Assembly (NCBI GenBank): GCA_016209035.1
Contig: JACQWX010000018.1
Coordinates: 1-64,000, forward strand
Length of the DNA: 64,000 nt
Direction: 5' to 3'
Source: Elusimicrobiota bacterium
GTDB lineage: Bacteria > Elusimicrobiota > Elusimicrobia > UBA1565 > UBA9628
Part shown: positions 30,501-40,132 of the stretch, piece after piece
How the letters are laid out: the number at the start of each line of letters is the position of its first letter
How positions within the stretch are numbered: position 1 is the first letter of the stretch
Position numbers and translations under genes: made by a program
The notes under the pieces: generated by a model
What the model was told of the DNA's origin: nothing
Database searches by the model: none
Seen by the model: only the letters and a program-made list of their open reading frames with translations

Positions 30501-33143
30501 ATGCAGCTCATCATCGTCCGGATCGTGCAAGCGAGCGCCCTGCTGCTGGCGGCGGCGCTGGCCGCGTGCGGCCGGTCGCTCGCGGCCCCTCTCAGGGAAG
30601 TCGGCCGAGGGTATCTCGTCGCCCTGGCCCTGCTGATCGCGGTCGATCTGGCTCTCCTGAAGCCGGCCGTCCCCCACAACATCTGGCACGAGCAGCACGC
30701 GGTCTCCTTCGTCATCCAAGTCGAGGACGGCGCCTCCGAAGGGCTGCAGAACCTGCACGGTCCGACCTATGGGACCGTCATGCGCGCCTTCCACCTGCTG
30801 TCGGGCAAGCGGCTGTCCGTCTTCTCCATCAACTACGCCATCGCCGGCGTCTCCGTGGTACTCCTGTTCCTGCTGGTCTATCTCTTGTTCGACAGCGGGA
30901 GCCTGGCTCTGCTGGCAGCGTCCCTGCTCACATTCCTCCCCGCCCACATCCGCCTCTCCGCCACGGAGTGCAGCTTCATCCTGGTGGAGAGCATGTCCCT
31001 GCTGACCCTGCTGCTGTTCACCTTGTTCCTCAAGGGACGCAGACCCCGCTTCTTCCTGGCCGGGCTGCTCTCCCTCCTCAACCTCATGCACCTGCGCGCC
31101 GAGATGATGTTGCTGGCGCCCGCCATGGTGTTCGTCTATTTCCTCATCATGGACGAGGGTCCGAGATGGGACTTCCTCCGCTCGGCCCCGATCCGGGCGG
31201 GGCTGGCGGCGGCCGCGCTCTTGACGATCCCCAGGGTCATCGAGATCCTCCACACGGCGGATCCGAGGATCAAGCAGATCGGGCCTCTGGCGCTCCCCCA
31301 CCCTGTCCCGGTGAACGACATCTTCTTCGACATGGGTTGGACGCCTCCCCTCTATCTGGTCCTTTTCCTCGTCGGATTCATCGGCATGGCCGTGCGCCAT
31401 CGGAGGGCCTTCCTCTTCTTCAACGCCTACTGGCTGTGCGCCGTGGGTTTCTACTGGGCTCACCGGACCTGCATCGCGCTCAAGGTCCGCACCGGGATGG
31501 CCGATCAGTTCGTCCTGGTCGTCATCGCGGCCTATGGGACGCACGCGTTGATCCGGGTTCTCCTCGGCAGGAGCCGGATACTCGGCTTGGCGCTGGCCCA
31601 CGGCGCGCTGGCGGCGAGCCTGCTGGGCTACTGGGATGTCATCCAGACCCTCTACACCCGGCAGCAGGAATTCCTCTTCCTCCAGGAAGCGGGCGGCAAG
31701 CTCCCCGCCCGCAGCGCCCTCGTCTATCTTTCGGGGCAGGATGACCCCGGGGTGGCCAGCAGCAGGGAATACCAGAAAGAGGCGTTGGAGTCCGCGGCGG
31801 CCCGGATGGGCAAGAAGGTCCTTCCCATGGGGATCAGGCGGTTCCTCAGGACGCAGGACATCGTGGCCATGAAGCCCGTCTATTTCTACAAGGGTGTAGC
31901 CTGCCATGTCATCCCCTGGGCCGCAGGCCCAGGGGCCGCGGGGTCGCAGGTCGACGCTTCCATGATGGTAGACGGCGAGAATCCCGCGTGCAGGCTGATG
32001 GAGGACTCCTTCTTGTTGAAGCCGGTCACGACGGCCTCCATCACGGACCGGCCCCACGGCTGGGATCGGATGACCGGGGATGGGAAGGTCATCGGGCTCT
32101 ACCAGGTCCTGCCGCGCGGACGGACGGAAGGGAGGAACCGCGTCATCGATGGCCGCGGCAAACAGGAGCTGCTGTCGCTCATCAGAGAGATCGATGGCGT
32201 GGCCGGTGATCCAGCCTCGACGCTGGCGGCGTTGGACAGGCTGGCCGGGAGACTCCCTCGGGACGCGGCGGTGCAGGTCGAGCGCGCCCAGGCCGCTGCG
32301 AGGCTCGGCCGGCGCGAGGAGGCGCTTTCGGCGTTGAGGCGCGCGGAGGGCTTGGGTCCTGGCGAGCCGGACCTGCGGGCCGTCGCTGGGATTTACAGCA
32401 GGCTCAAGGAGCCTGCGAAGGCGCTGGCAGCATTGGACGCCCTGGCCAGGGCGCGGCCGGACAGCGCGGCCTTGCAGGTAGAGCGCGCCGAGTTCTTGGC
32501 CGGGCTCGGCCGGCGCGAGGAGGCGCTTTCGGCGTTGAGGCGCGCGGAGGGCTTGGGTCCTGGCGAGCCGGACCTGCGGGCCATCGGCGGGATCTACAAG
32601 GAGCTCAAAGAGCCTGCGAAGGCGTTGGCGGCGCTGGAGCGGCTGGCCCGCAAGCGGCCGGATGACGGGGGCGTCCAGGTGGAGCGCGCCTTGTTGTCGC
32701 TGGACCTGGGACGCAAGGCGGATGCCGTTGACGCGTTCAGGCGCGCCGAGGCGCTCAAGGTCGGGGGAGACGACCTCAGGCGCGTGGCGTGGGGCTACCA
32801 GAGCCTGGGTAGATGCCCGGACTCCCTCAGGGTATGGGAGGCTCTACTGCGCGGGCCCCGGCCGAGGAGCAAGGACTACAGCGACAAGGCCGTCTGCGAG
32901 TACCTGCTGGGCAGGAAGAAGGAAGCCGTCTTGGATCTGAACAGGGCCATCAAGATCGACCCCGCGGGCCTGGAGGCGTATGTGTCCCTGGGCGCGATCT
33001 ACTCGAACCAAGGGGCGGCGCAGAAGGCCCTGGAGATGTATGAACGCGGACTGGCCGTCCCGGCGGGGCCGGCGATGGAGCGCGCCCGGCAGCAGCTGCT
33101 CGATGGCCGAGAGACGGCGCGGCGCAAGATGGCCTCTCCCTAG
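30501..33143 (+). CDS. Multi-pass GT-C-like membrane protein with C-terminal TPR domain
   Basis: An 880-residue protein. Residues 1-400 contain about eleven hydrophobic helices and, after helix 2, a polar stretch 'NIWHEQHAVSFVIQVEDGASEGLQNLHGPTYG', as in the first periplasmic loop of GT-C glycosyltransferases (dolichyl-phosphate-mannose family). Acidic 'HEQH' and 'VED' residues there could be catalytic. A globular region of ~160 residues follows, then ~300 residues of TPRs ('AKALAALDALARARPDSAALQVERAEFLAGLGRREEAL'-type units), two of which are nearly identical at DNA level. It probably glycosylates an envelope substrate. The assignment to GT-C is by topology, not by a signature. It may belong with the divergent operon. 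Confidence 0.65.
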   Translation: MQLIIVRIVQASALLLAAALAACGRSLAAPLREVGRGYLVALALLIAVDLALLKPAVPHNIWHEQHAVSFVIQVEDGASEGLQNLHGPTYGTVMRAFHLLSGKRLSVFSINYAIAGVSVVLLFLLVYLLFDSGSLALLAASLLTFLPAHIRLSATECSFILVESMSLLTLLLFTLFLKGRRPRFFLAGLLSLLNLMHLRAEMMLLAPAMVFVYFLIMDEGPRWDFLRSAPIRAGLAAAALLTIPRVIEILHTADPRIKQIGPLALPHPVPVNDIFFDMGWTPPLYLVLFLVGFIGMAVRHRRAFLFFNAYWLCAVGFYWAHRTCIALKVRTGMADQFVLVVIAAYGTHALIRVLLGRSRILGLALAHGALAASLLGYWDVIQTLYTRQQEFLFLQEAGGKLPARSALVYLSGQDDPGVASSREYQKEALESAAARMGKKVLPMGIRRFLRTQDIVAMKPVYFYKGVACHVIPWAAGPGAAGSQVDASMMVDGENPACRLMEDSFLLKPVTTASITDRPHGWDRMTGDGKVIGLYQVLPRGRTEGRNRVIDGRGKQELLSLIREIDGVAGDPASTLAALDRLAGRLPRDAAVQVERAQAAARLGRREEALSALRRAEGLGPGEPDLRAVAGIYSRLKEPAKALAALDALARARPDSAALQVERAEFLAGLGRREEALSALRRAEGLGPGEPDLRAIGGIYKELKEPAKALAALERLARKRPDDGGVQVERALLSLDLGRKADAVDAFRRAEALKVGGDDLRRVAWGYQSLGRCPDSLRVWEALLRGPRPRSKDYSDKAVCEYLLGRKKEAVLDLNRAIKIDPAGLEAYVSLGAIYSNQGAAQKALEMYERGLAVPAGPAMERARQQLLDGRETARRKMASP
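31913..31935. repeat. GC-rich palindrome inside a coding region
   Basis: CCCCTGGGCC, GCA loop, GGCCCAGGGG: a perfect 10-bp stem inside the membrane TPR gene, read as WAAGPGAAG. Related GGGCC-loop-GGCCC palindromes occur at 44211, 52102, 54064, 54149 and 62812. Confidence 0.75.
32303..32582. repeat. Recent TPR duplication in the membrane TPR gene
   Basis: Two 79-bp blocks, 32303-32381 and 32504-32582, are identical and 201 bp apart (67 residues, about two TPR units). The identity at silent sites shows a recent duplication or gene conversion. Confidence 0.88.
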
Positions 33144-36118
33144 CGCCCGGAGGCGGGCGCCGAGAAGTCCACGGCGGGGTATCGGCCCGAGTCCGAGGGG
33201 GACTCCGGCGGAGCGCGGGCGGCCAAGATCCGGGAAGGAGGCCTTCTCCTGGGCGGCGCCGGCTTCCAGCTCTGGAGCCACAGGCGCTGGAAATAGGCCG
33301 CGAAGCCGGCGAGGTGAGCCGGGTCGTCGATGAAATTCGCGTTCTCGAAGCTGTTGTTCTCCGCGTTGGGCGAGAAGTTGAACGAGCCGGTCTCGAGGAG
33401 CTTGCCGTCGGCCACCATGAACTTGTTGTGCATCTTCTCGAACATGGGGTCCCCGTCATCGCCGTGCGGGCCCTGGATGAGCCGCATGTCGAAGCCGTAG
33501 TAGGAGAACCAGTCGTCGAGGCGGCTCAGCTTGGACTGGCTGTAGTCCATCACGATGCGGATGGCGACCTCGGGCCTGTTCTGCCTGACCTCGAGCAGGG
33601 CGTCGGCGATGGCCTGGGAGTAGAAGCTGAACATGGCGATCTCGATGGAGACCTTGGCCGCCTTGATGGCGCGGATGAGGGCCTCCTCGATGCGGCCCTT
33701 GGGGGAGAAGAGCTGGCGCCGGAACGACTCGCCGTTGAACACGATGGGCTCCTCCGCGTCCTCCGGCGGGGGCGGGAGGTCGGGCGTGCGCAAGCGCGTC
33801 CGGGGCGTCTCGGCGGGCTCGCTTTCCTCCGCGGCCATGGTGTCCACGGTGCGGTTGAGGATCTCGTCGAGCTTGGCGAAGTCGATGTCCTCGGCCAAGC
33901 CCCGCTTGTAGGCGAAGTAGCGCAGGTACGCCGCGACCCTGCCGGTCTCCATGGTGAAGACGAAGTTCTCGAAATGGTAGGCCTCGGCCACGTCGGTCAG
34001 GTTGTAGGAGCCGAAAGCCGCGAGCTCGTCGTCCACCACGAGGTATTTGTCGTGCATCACGCCGCCATTCTTGCCCCGCAGGAGCTTCATGTCGAAGCCT
34101 TCCTTGGCCAGGGCCACGACCTGGGGCTTGGGCTTCCTGGGCTCTCCCTCGTGGTTGATGCCCGAGGTGTAGAGGTGGTTGCGGTCGAGCACGATCTCGA
34201 CCTCGACCCCGCGGGCCTTGGCGCGGCGCAGGGCCTCGAGGATGGACTCGGAGGTGAACTCGTAGACGGCCAGGCGCACGGTCTTCTTGGCCGCGTTGAT
34301 GGCCTTGACGATGAGGGGCGCGATGGGGACGTCCGGCAGGAGCGCGTAGGCCGGGAACTCGGCGCCGTTGAAGGTCAGGATGGGCGCGGCCGGAAGGGGC
34401 GGCAGGTCCGGGGGAGGCGGCGTGGGCTTGGGCGGCGCCGGGTTGAGGATGTCGTGGAGCAGCTCGGCGTCCGTGGGCAGGTCCGGAGGGGCGTCCGGCT
34501 TGGGGAAGACCTTTGCGATGGAGAACATGTGCTCGAAGGCGAAGGTGAAGGCGGCCGCGTCCGTCTTGTCGTCGAGGAAGTGGGCGTTCTCGTAGTTGTC
34601 CATGGACGCGCGCTTGGTCCAGTTGGCCGAGCCGGTCTCCACGAGCTTGCCGTCCAGGACCATGAACTTGTGGTGCGTCTTCTCGGCCATGGGGAAGTCG
34701 CTCTCCGGGTTGGGGCCGGCCAGGGTCTTAACCTGGACGCCGGAGCTTGCGAGCCAGGCGGCGAACGGGCCGAAGTACTCGGACTCAGACTGGCTCTCGT
34801 CCATCACCATGCGGACGCGCACTCCCCGGCTCACGGCCCTGGCCAGGGCGTCGGCGATGCGGCGCGAGCGCAGGGCGAACATGGCGACGTCCGCGGTCTT
34901 GCGGGAGGCGTCGAGCGCGCGCGCCACGGCATCCTCGAACGCGGCGCCGTCCGGCGTGAACAAGACGGCCGGCAGGTCCGCGCCGTTGAAGTCGACGGTC
35001 CCCATGGCGCCGGTGGGGGGCTTGGGCACGGTCTCGGGCCAGTCGAATTCCTTGGCCTTGGGGTAGGGGACGCTCAAGTTCCGGAGATAGTCCCAGTACT
35101 GCTTGAGGGCCCACACCCTGCTCCGTTCCGTGGTGAAGAGGGCGTTCTCGTAGTGGGAGTTCTCGGCGGTGAAGGACCAGTTGTAGGAGCCGAACTCGGC
35201 GAGCCTGCCGTCGAAGACCGCGAACTTGTTGTGGTTGATGCCGTAGGCCGTCGCTCCGCGCAGCACGCGGAAATCGAATCCGTCCCGGATGAGGCCCCAG
35301 ATCTCGTTCGACCGGCGCGCGCGATAGGTCGAGTCCGCCTCGTTCTTCGGGAAGACGTTGGAATAGTCGAGGATGATCTCGATCTTGACCCCGCGCCGCC
35401 GCGCGCGCTGCAGGGCCTCCATCACGGCGCGGGACTTGAACTCGTAGAGGGCGAGGCGGATGGTCTTCCTGGAGGCCTTGATGGCCTCGACGATCTTCTC
35501 CTCCACCGGGACGTTGGGCCGCAGGGCGACGGAATCGAACTCGTGGTTGTTGAAGCGGACCTTCCGCCTGGGATAGGCGGCTCCGCCCCCGTCGTCCGAC
35601 TGCGGCGAGGGCTCCTGGGCCGAGGCTTGGCCCGCGGCTTCGGACTGCGAGGGCTCGGCGACGACGGAGCCGCGGCCCGCTTCCTCCAAGCCCAGCTTGA
35701 AATCGAAGCTGCGGTCCGCGAAGTCCTTCTGTCCCTGGAAATCAGCGGCCTCAGGCTCGACGAACGGGATCTCGGCGGAGAGCCGCTCCAGGGCGTTCCT
35801 GCCCGGGTCGAGGTCCTGTTCCTTGCGGTCGGACACCCGAGTCTGCAGGACAGCCTCCTCGGGCATGGAAACGGGCAGAGCCTGCGGCAGTTCGACGGAA
35901 GGAGCGGCCGGGGCGGCGAGCAGGGAGCCGGAGGGCAGCAAGAGGCCGAGAGGCTGGTCGATGCGGAGGTTCAGCGAGGGAGCGGAAAGCGCTCCGGGCA
36001 CCGTCGGGATGCCGCCGTTGGCGACAGGGACGCTGACGCCGCGGACATTGGCGGCCCATCCCAAAGCCGGGCTGATCCAAAGCAAGGACAAAAGCGCCAA
36101 GTGCGCCGCGAAGCGCAT
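33140..36118 (-). CDS. Secreted protein with four phospholipase-D-like domains
   Basis: A 992-residue protein with a signal peptide (LALLSLLWISPALGWA), a ~180-residue linker and four PLDc_2-like domains. Each has an HxKxxxxD...GSxN motif: 'INHNKFAVFDGRLAEFGSYNWS', 'KTHHKFMVLDGKLVETGSANWT', 'VMHDKYLVVDDELAAFGSYNLT' and 'KMHNKFMVADGKLLETGSFNFS'. Two HKD motifs normally build one active site, so it may form two catalytic centres in one chain. Substrates may be lipids or nucleic acid. Each domain starts with a similar 'FNxxxFxxxLFxPxxxIExxIxxAIxAAxKxxxIAMF' pattern, pointing to internal duplication. It overlaps the convergent gene end by four bases. Confidence 0.88.
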   Translation of the reverse strand: MRFAAHLALLSLLWISPALGWAANVRGVSVPVANGGIPTVPGALSAPSLNLRIDQPLGLLLPSGSLLAAPAAPSVELPQALPVSMPEEAVLQTRVSDRKEQDLDPGRNALERLSAEIPFVEPEAADFQGQKDFADRSFDFKLGLEEAGRGSVVAEPSQSEAAGQASAQEPSPQSDDGGGAAYPRRKVRFNNHEFDSVALRPNVPVEEKIVEAIKASRKTIRLALYEFKSRAVMEALQRARRRGVKIEIILDYSNVFPKNEADSTYRARRSNEIWGLIRDGFDFRVLRGATAYGINHNKFAVFDGRLAEFGSYNWSFTAENSHYENALFTTERSRVWALKQYWDYLRNLSVPYPKAKEFDWPETVPKPPTGAMGTVDFNGADLPAVLFTPDGAAFEDAVARALDASRKTADVAMFALRSRRIADALARAVSRGVRVRMVMDESQSESEYFGPFAAWLASSGVQVKTLAGPNPESDFPMAEKTHHKFMVLDGKLVETGSANWTKRASMDNYENAHFLDDKTDAAAFTFAFEHMFSIAKVFPKPDAPPDLPTDAELLHDILNPAPPKPTPPPPDLPPLPAAPILTFNGAEFPAYALLPDVPIAPLIVKAINAAKKTVRLAVYEFTSESILEALRRAKARGVEVEIVLDRNHLYTSGINHEGEPRKPKPQVVALAKEGFDMKLLRGKNGGVMHDKYLVVDDELAAFGSYNLTDVAEAYHFENFVFTMETGRVAAYLRYFAYKRGLAEDIDFAKLDEILNRTVDTMAAEESEPAETPRTRLRTPDLPPPPEDAEEPIVFNGESFRRQLFSPKGRIEEALIRAIKAAKVSIEIAMFSFYSQAIADALLEVRQNRPEVAIRIVMDYSQSKLSRLDDWFSYYGFDMRLIQGPHGDDGDPMFEKMHNKFMVADGKLLETGSFNFSPNAENNSFENANFIDDPAHLAGFAAYFQRLWLQSWKPAPPRRRPPSRILAARAPPESPSDSGRYPAVDFSAPASGR

Positions 36119-36235
36119 GCTATAGGATAGTCCCGGACCTAGGACCAGGGGGAGGGCACTTGGGGCAGATTCAAGGCGCCAATAGACCCTGCCGGTTCCG
36201 GGTACGATGGCCCGGAAATGGTAGTATCGCTAGAG

Positions 36236-39200
36236 TTACTGCCGATCGGGCTTCTGGACGGCGTTCTCAGGCAGGCCCGGCATGCGCCTGGGCGCGCGCC
36301 AGAAGGCCAGGGCCGCCAAGGCGTAGGCGATGCCGATGGGGACCAGGAGCGTGGGGAAGGCCGTGGTCAGCATCCCGGCTCCCAGGGAGAGCAGTCCGTA
36401 GCCCATGGAGGTCGAGGTGTTGATGAAGGAGCTCGATGTTCCGAAGACCTTGCCGAGGTCGGTCTTCTTGGTGTTCGTCTGCATGTAGGTGCTGAAGGAC
36501 ACGATGGCCGGGCCGCTGAACATGCCGTAGATGAGCATGGTCAGGAAAAGGGCCGTCTGCACGCTCATGAACGGGACCAAGGCCGGCGTGGTCCAGACCA
36601 GGAACGGCAGCCACACGGCCAGGAGGCCCAGGCCCAGGAACTTGATCCAGCCTTTCTGGGTGATGTGGCTGGCGAGCCACATGAGGCCCGCCGCCGCCGC
36701 TACCGCCACAGCCGCGGCCAGGAGGCTCCCAGGCGCCAGGCCGGTGTAGACCCAGGTCGCGGCCAGGGCCAGGACGCCCGCCTGGATGAGCCGCTGGGCC
36801 GGGAACCTGCCGATTAAGGGGATGCGGACGTCCGGGAGCTTGACCTGCGAGGAGTTGGCGATGAGGGTGCCGAAGAAGAGGGCGCCGGTCAGCTTGCCCA
36901 GGAGCAGGGCCTTGCCGGCCTGGCCCACGAGGGTCACGGCCATGAGCGGCAAGGCGAAGTTCTGGAAGGGGTAGGTCACCGCGGCCTGGAGCGACGAAAA
37001 GATGATGGTCGCGAACTGTCTCAGGGACCAGCGCTTGCCTTCTGACTTGAGATCCTTGGACTGCCCGGCGCGCTTGGCGATGACGCCCTCAAGCTCGGCC
37101 ACGCGGGCTTCCCAGCCCGCGGCCTTCTCTGCCTTGAGGCGTTCGATCTCGGCGCGGTCCACGAGGTCTGCGGCGGCGTTCTCCTTCAAGGTGAGCGCGA
37201 TCTCCTTCTCGCGCTCCGAGACCTCGCGGGTGTCGCCCCTGCGGACCGAGCGCACGGTGTCTGAGTTCCAGACCCAGTAGAAGAGGGCCAGGGCGATGGG
37301 GATGGGCGAGTGCAGGAACGAGTAGGCCGCGATGGAGGCGGCGAAGATGAGGGCTTCTTTCCAATACTGGCGCAGGAATCCGGGGACCAGGGCTTCGAAC
37401 GCGGGCCGGCCGCCTTGGCGGACCTGGTCGAGCCATGCCTTCACTCTTGCCTTGAGCGGCTGCGGGGTCCCGGCAGCGGTCTTGGCCGGAGGCGCGTCGT
37501 TGGGCATGGTGAACCAGAGGTAGGGCACCAGGAGCAGGCCGTGCACCGCGGCGGAGATGAGGAAGGCGATCATCGGGTTCCATTTGTCGATGATGGTGCC
37601 GATGCCCAGGATGAGTCCCAGCACCGCCTGCATGGAAACGTAATGGACCGCGCCCATGGCCATGACCGTGCCTTGATGCTTGCCGGCCAGCCTCCTTATG
37701 TAGGCGTTCTCCGTGGTCATGATGGCGGAGAGCACCCAGCCGTTGGCGATGGACGAAAGGAGCAGGGTCCAGAAATTGAGGATGCCGAAATAGGCGAAGG
37801 CCGGGAGCATCAGGGTGAGGACCGCGCGCACCGCCATGTTGAGCACCATGGAGTTGCGGGCCGAGAGCTTGTCCGCCATGTTGCCGTTCAAGGGGCCGGT
37901 CGCGATGGCGGCCAAGGGCCCCAAGGCCATGAGGACCCCATACACGGCCCAGCCCACGGCCGGGGCCGCCAGGAAGGGGTAGGCGATGGAGGTCAGGATG
38001 AAGCTCGCGATGGAGAAGGTCCGGGAGATGAAGAGGGCGGTGACCGCGCCTTTGTTGAAATCAGATGCGGGCTTGGCCGCGATCCCCTTGAGGATCTCGG
38101 TCGAGGCCGGGCCGCCATCGGTGGGCCAGACATAGATGTTGTCGAGCCTGGGGTCGGCCTTGCCTCCGACCGACAGGGCGAGGGCCCCGGGCGCGGCCTT
38201 GAGCATGTCGCGGTCCGTCACGCGGTCGTCGAAGAACTGGTCGCCCACGATGAGCATCTTGGATACGGGTACTTCCTTGCCGCGCAACGCCCCCAGGAGG
38301 CCAGCAAGCTTGCCGAAGAGCTTGCCCGCCACGCCGAACCGGGCCAGGTCGCGCATCCTGCCGATGAAGCCAAGGTGCGTCCTTGCCCAGGAGACGCCGA
38401 TCGACTTGTCGATCCTGGAGAGCACCAGGTACGGCGGATTGGCCGGATCCTTGGCCGTGCGTCCGACGACGTAGACATCCACGCCCCTGGCCTTGAGCCC
38501 GTCCTCCATGAGCTGCGCCGCGGCCTTGACGTCGGCCTTGGGGAGGCCGAGCGGAAGGACCCTCATGTACGAATACGACGTCAGCTTCTCCTCGACGCCG
38601 TCGAAATCCCCCTTGCCGTAGCGTTCGACGACGGCGAGAGCCGCGGCCTTGATGGCCTCGATCTCGGCCTGAGTCCACCGCACCGAAACCTGGCGGATGA
38701 CCCTGGCCTCGGTCCTGCCGTCGTAGACGAGGCTCCGCGTGCCCTTGCTGGATATCACGGCCACGCCGGCTTTCTGCTCGTTCGTCATCCGCCCGAGAGA
38801 GTCCAGGATGGTCACCTGGCCCGAATCGCCCGGCTCGTCAGGCCTGTCGGTCAGGATGAGGGGCTGCGTCCCGCTCCGCTGGGCCTCCAGCAGGGCCTGG
38901 GCGGTCTCAGGAGCGATCGATTCCTGGAAATGAGCCAGGGTGTCGTCGTAGTCGAAGATGGCCAGGTTCGGCTTGTTCTGCGAAAGCTTGGCGAGTATCT
39001 GCTGGGCGTGGCCGGGGCTCACGGGCCGCAGGCTCAGGATCACGCCGCGGTCGGCCAGCGCCCGCAGGGCTTGGCGGTGGACCTCGTAGTCCGATGACCC
39101 GCCCTGTGGGTTCGAGTCCGCGATGCGGCGAAGGGAGGCGTCCGTCTCGGGGCCGGGCTGGGAGGAGATCGTCTCTACGGCCTTCTTGCGGTCCGTCTCG

Positions 39201-39910
39201 GGCTTGGCGGTGTCGACGGCCACGGCCTCGAATTCCGGGACCGAGACGGCCTGCAGGGACCCCTGCGTGCCGTCCGCTGGGGTGGCGAACTCGATTCCCG
39301 GCAGGGCGCCGTCCCGGACGGCCTTGGGAAGGGTGTTGCCGTCCGGGGCGAAGTTCGGGACCGGGCCTGAGAGGTCGGCTACGGCCCTGACCTTGCCGGT
39401 GAAGAGGTCGGAGAGGGTCTGGCGGCGCTCGGCGTCGTCTTTGGCCTGGAAGAGTCGTTCCGCCCCGGTCGTGAGGACCTCGCGGGTCGAGAGAGCTTCG
39501 GTGTCCGGGCCCGCGGTCTCATGGGACTTGGGCGCGGCCAGGAGCCCTGCGACAGGCACGGGCAAACCGGGGACGGCGATCGTCGGGAGACCGGGGACGG
39601 CGACGGGCACGACCGGGACTGCGGCAGGCACGGCCGCCGCGGGAGCGGCGTGCGGGAGAACGGGATCGACCGAGGGGGTGACGGCGGGGGCGCCCAGCGC
39701 GGGCAGGCCCAGGCCGGATGGGAGAGAGGGATTGTACTGGACAGGCAGGTTCCCGATCCGGGTCGGCACCACGGTCACCGGGACGGACACGGGAGCCTTG
39801 CCCGCGGACGCGCCGGCCGAGATGGTCTGGCCGAAGGCGCGGTACCCCTGGAATCCAGGCGCCAATGCCACCAGGACGGCGGCGAGGACTCCGGCGACGA
39901 AGCGTTTCAT
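36236..39910 (-). CDS. Secreted-type HAD-domain / MFS-like transporter fusion
   Basis: A 1224-residue fusion. The start MKRF has AGGGG five bases upstream and gives a signal peptide ending RAFGQT. A Pro/Ala/Val-rich linker (to ~residue 170) is followed by VRDGALPGIEFATPA. A HAD-like domain covers ~300-600: 'LAIFDYDDTLAHF' (DxDxT), 'PLILTDRPDEP' and 'KMLIVGDQFFDDRVTDRDML'. From ~630 to the end are about 12 membrane helices in two blocks separated by a charged helix (~895-960), as in MFS proteins ('GPLNGNMADKLSARNSMVLNM'). The HAD domain would sit on the periplasmic side if the signal peptide is used. I know of no characterised protein with this layout. Confidence 0.75.
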   Translation of the reverse strand: MKRFVAGVLAAVLVALAPGFQGYRAFGQTISAGASAGKAPVSVPVTVVPTRIGNLPVQYNPSLPSGLGLPALGAPAVTPSVDPVLPHAAPAAAVPAAVPVVPVAVPGLPTIAVPGLPVPVAGLLAAPKSHETAGPDTEALSTREVLTTGAERLFQAKDDAERRQTLSDLFTGKVRAVADLSGPVPNFAPDGNTLPKAVRDGALPGIEFATPADGTQGSLQAVSVPEFEAVAVDTAKPETDRKKAVETISSQPGPETDASLRRIADSNPQGGSSDYEVHRQALRALADRGVILSLRPVSPGHAQQILAKLSQNKPNLAIFDYDDTLAHFQESIAPETAQALLEAQRSGTQPLILTDRPDEPGDSGQVTILDSLGRMTNEQKAGVAVISSKGTRSLVYDGRTEARVIRQVSVRWTQAEIEAIKAAALAVVERYGKGDFDGVEEKLTSYSYMRVLPLGLPKADVKAAAQLMEDGLKARGVDVYVVGRTAKDPANPPYLVLSRIDKSIGVSWARTHLGFIGRMRDLARFGVAGKLFGKLAGLLGALRGKEVPVSKMLIVGDQFFDDRVTDRDMLKAAPGALALSVGGKADPRLDNIYVWPTDGGPASTEILKGIAAKPASDFNKGAVTALFISRTFSIASFILTSIAYPFLAAPAVGWAVYGVLMALGPLAAIATGPLNGNMADKLSARNSMVLNMAVRAVLTLMLPAFAYFGILNFWTLLLSSIANGWVLSAIMTTENAYIRRLAGKHQGTVMAMGAVHYVSMQAVLGLILGIGTIIDKWNPMIAFLISAAVHGLLLVPYLWFTMPNDAPPAKTAAGTPQPLKARVKAWLDQVRQGGRPAFEALVPGFLRQYWKEALIFAASIAAYSFLHSPIPIALALFYWVWNSDTVRSVRRGDTREVSEREKEIALTLKENAAADLVDRAEIERLKAEKAAGWEARVAELEGVIAKRAGQSKDLKSEGKRWSLRQFATIIFSSLQAAVTYPFQNFALPLMAVTLVGQAGKALLLGKLTGALFFGTLIANSSQVKLPDVRIPLIGRFPAQRLIQAGVLALAATWVYTGLAPGSLLAAAVAVAAAAGLMWLASHITQKGWIKFLGLGLLAVWLPFLVWTTPALVPFMSVQTALFLTMLIYGMFSGPAIVSFSTYMQTNTKKTDLGKVFGTSSSFINTSTSMGYGLLSLGAGMLTTAFPTLLVPIGIAYALAALAFWRAPRRMPGLPENAVQKPDRQ
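39284..39319 (-). repeat. 36-bp coding repeat (copy B)
   Basis: Exact inverse copy of 22375-22410, in frame, encoding VRDGALPGIEFA in the HAD/MFS fusion. It follows the linker after the signal peptide, a similar position to copy A. Confidence 0.88.
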
Positions 39911-40132
39911 GAATTCCCCTGGCCTCATGCAGCTATATTGTATGCGACAAGCTATGGAGAAAGGCTGGGCCTTCAGGGTTGTGCGACGCGGTTATTGGAC
40001 CCAGGGATTCGTGGGTCCGTTCTGCCCGGCTATCTAGGGCCGTCGGCTGGCTCGTCCGGCACGCAGAGCCTGATTCGGCGGTCGGTCCAGCGAGGTACCT
40101 CGACGGTCTTGTCTCGCGTATGACGGTGGGGA

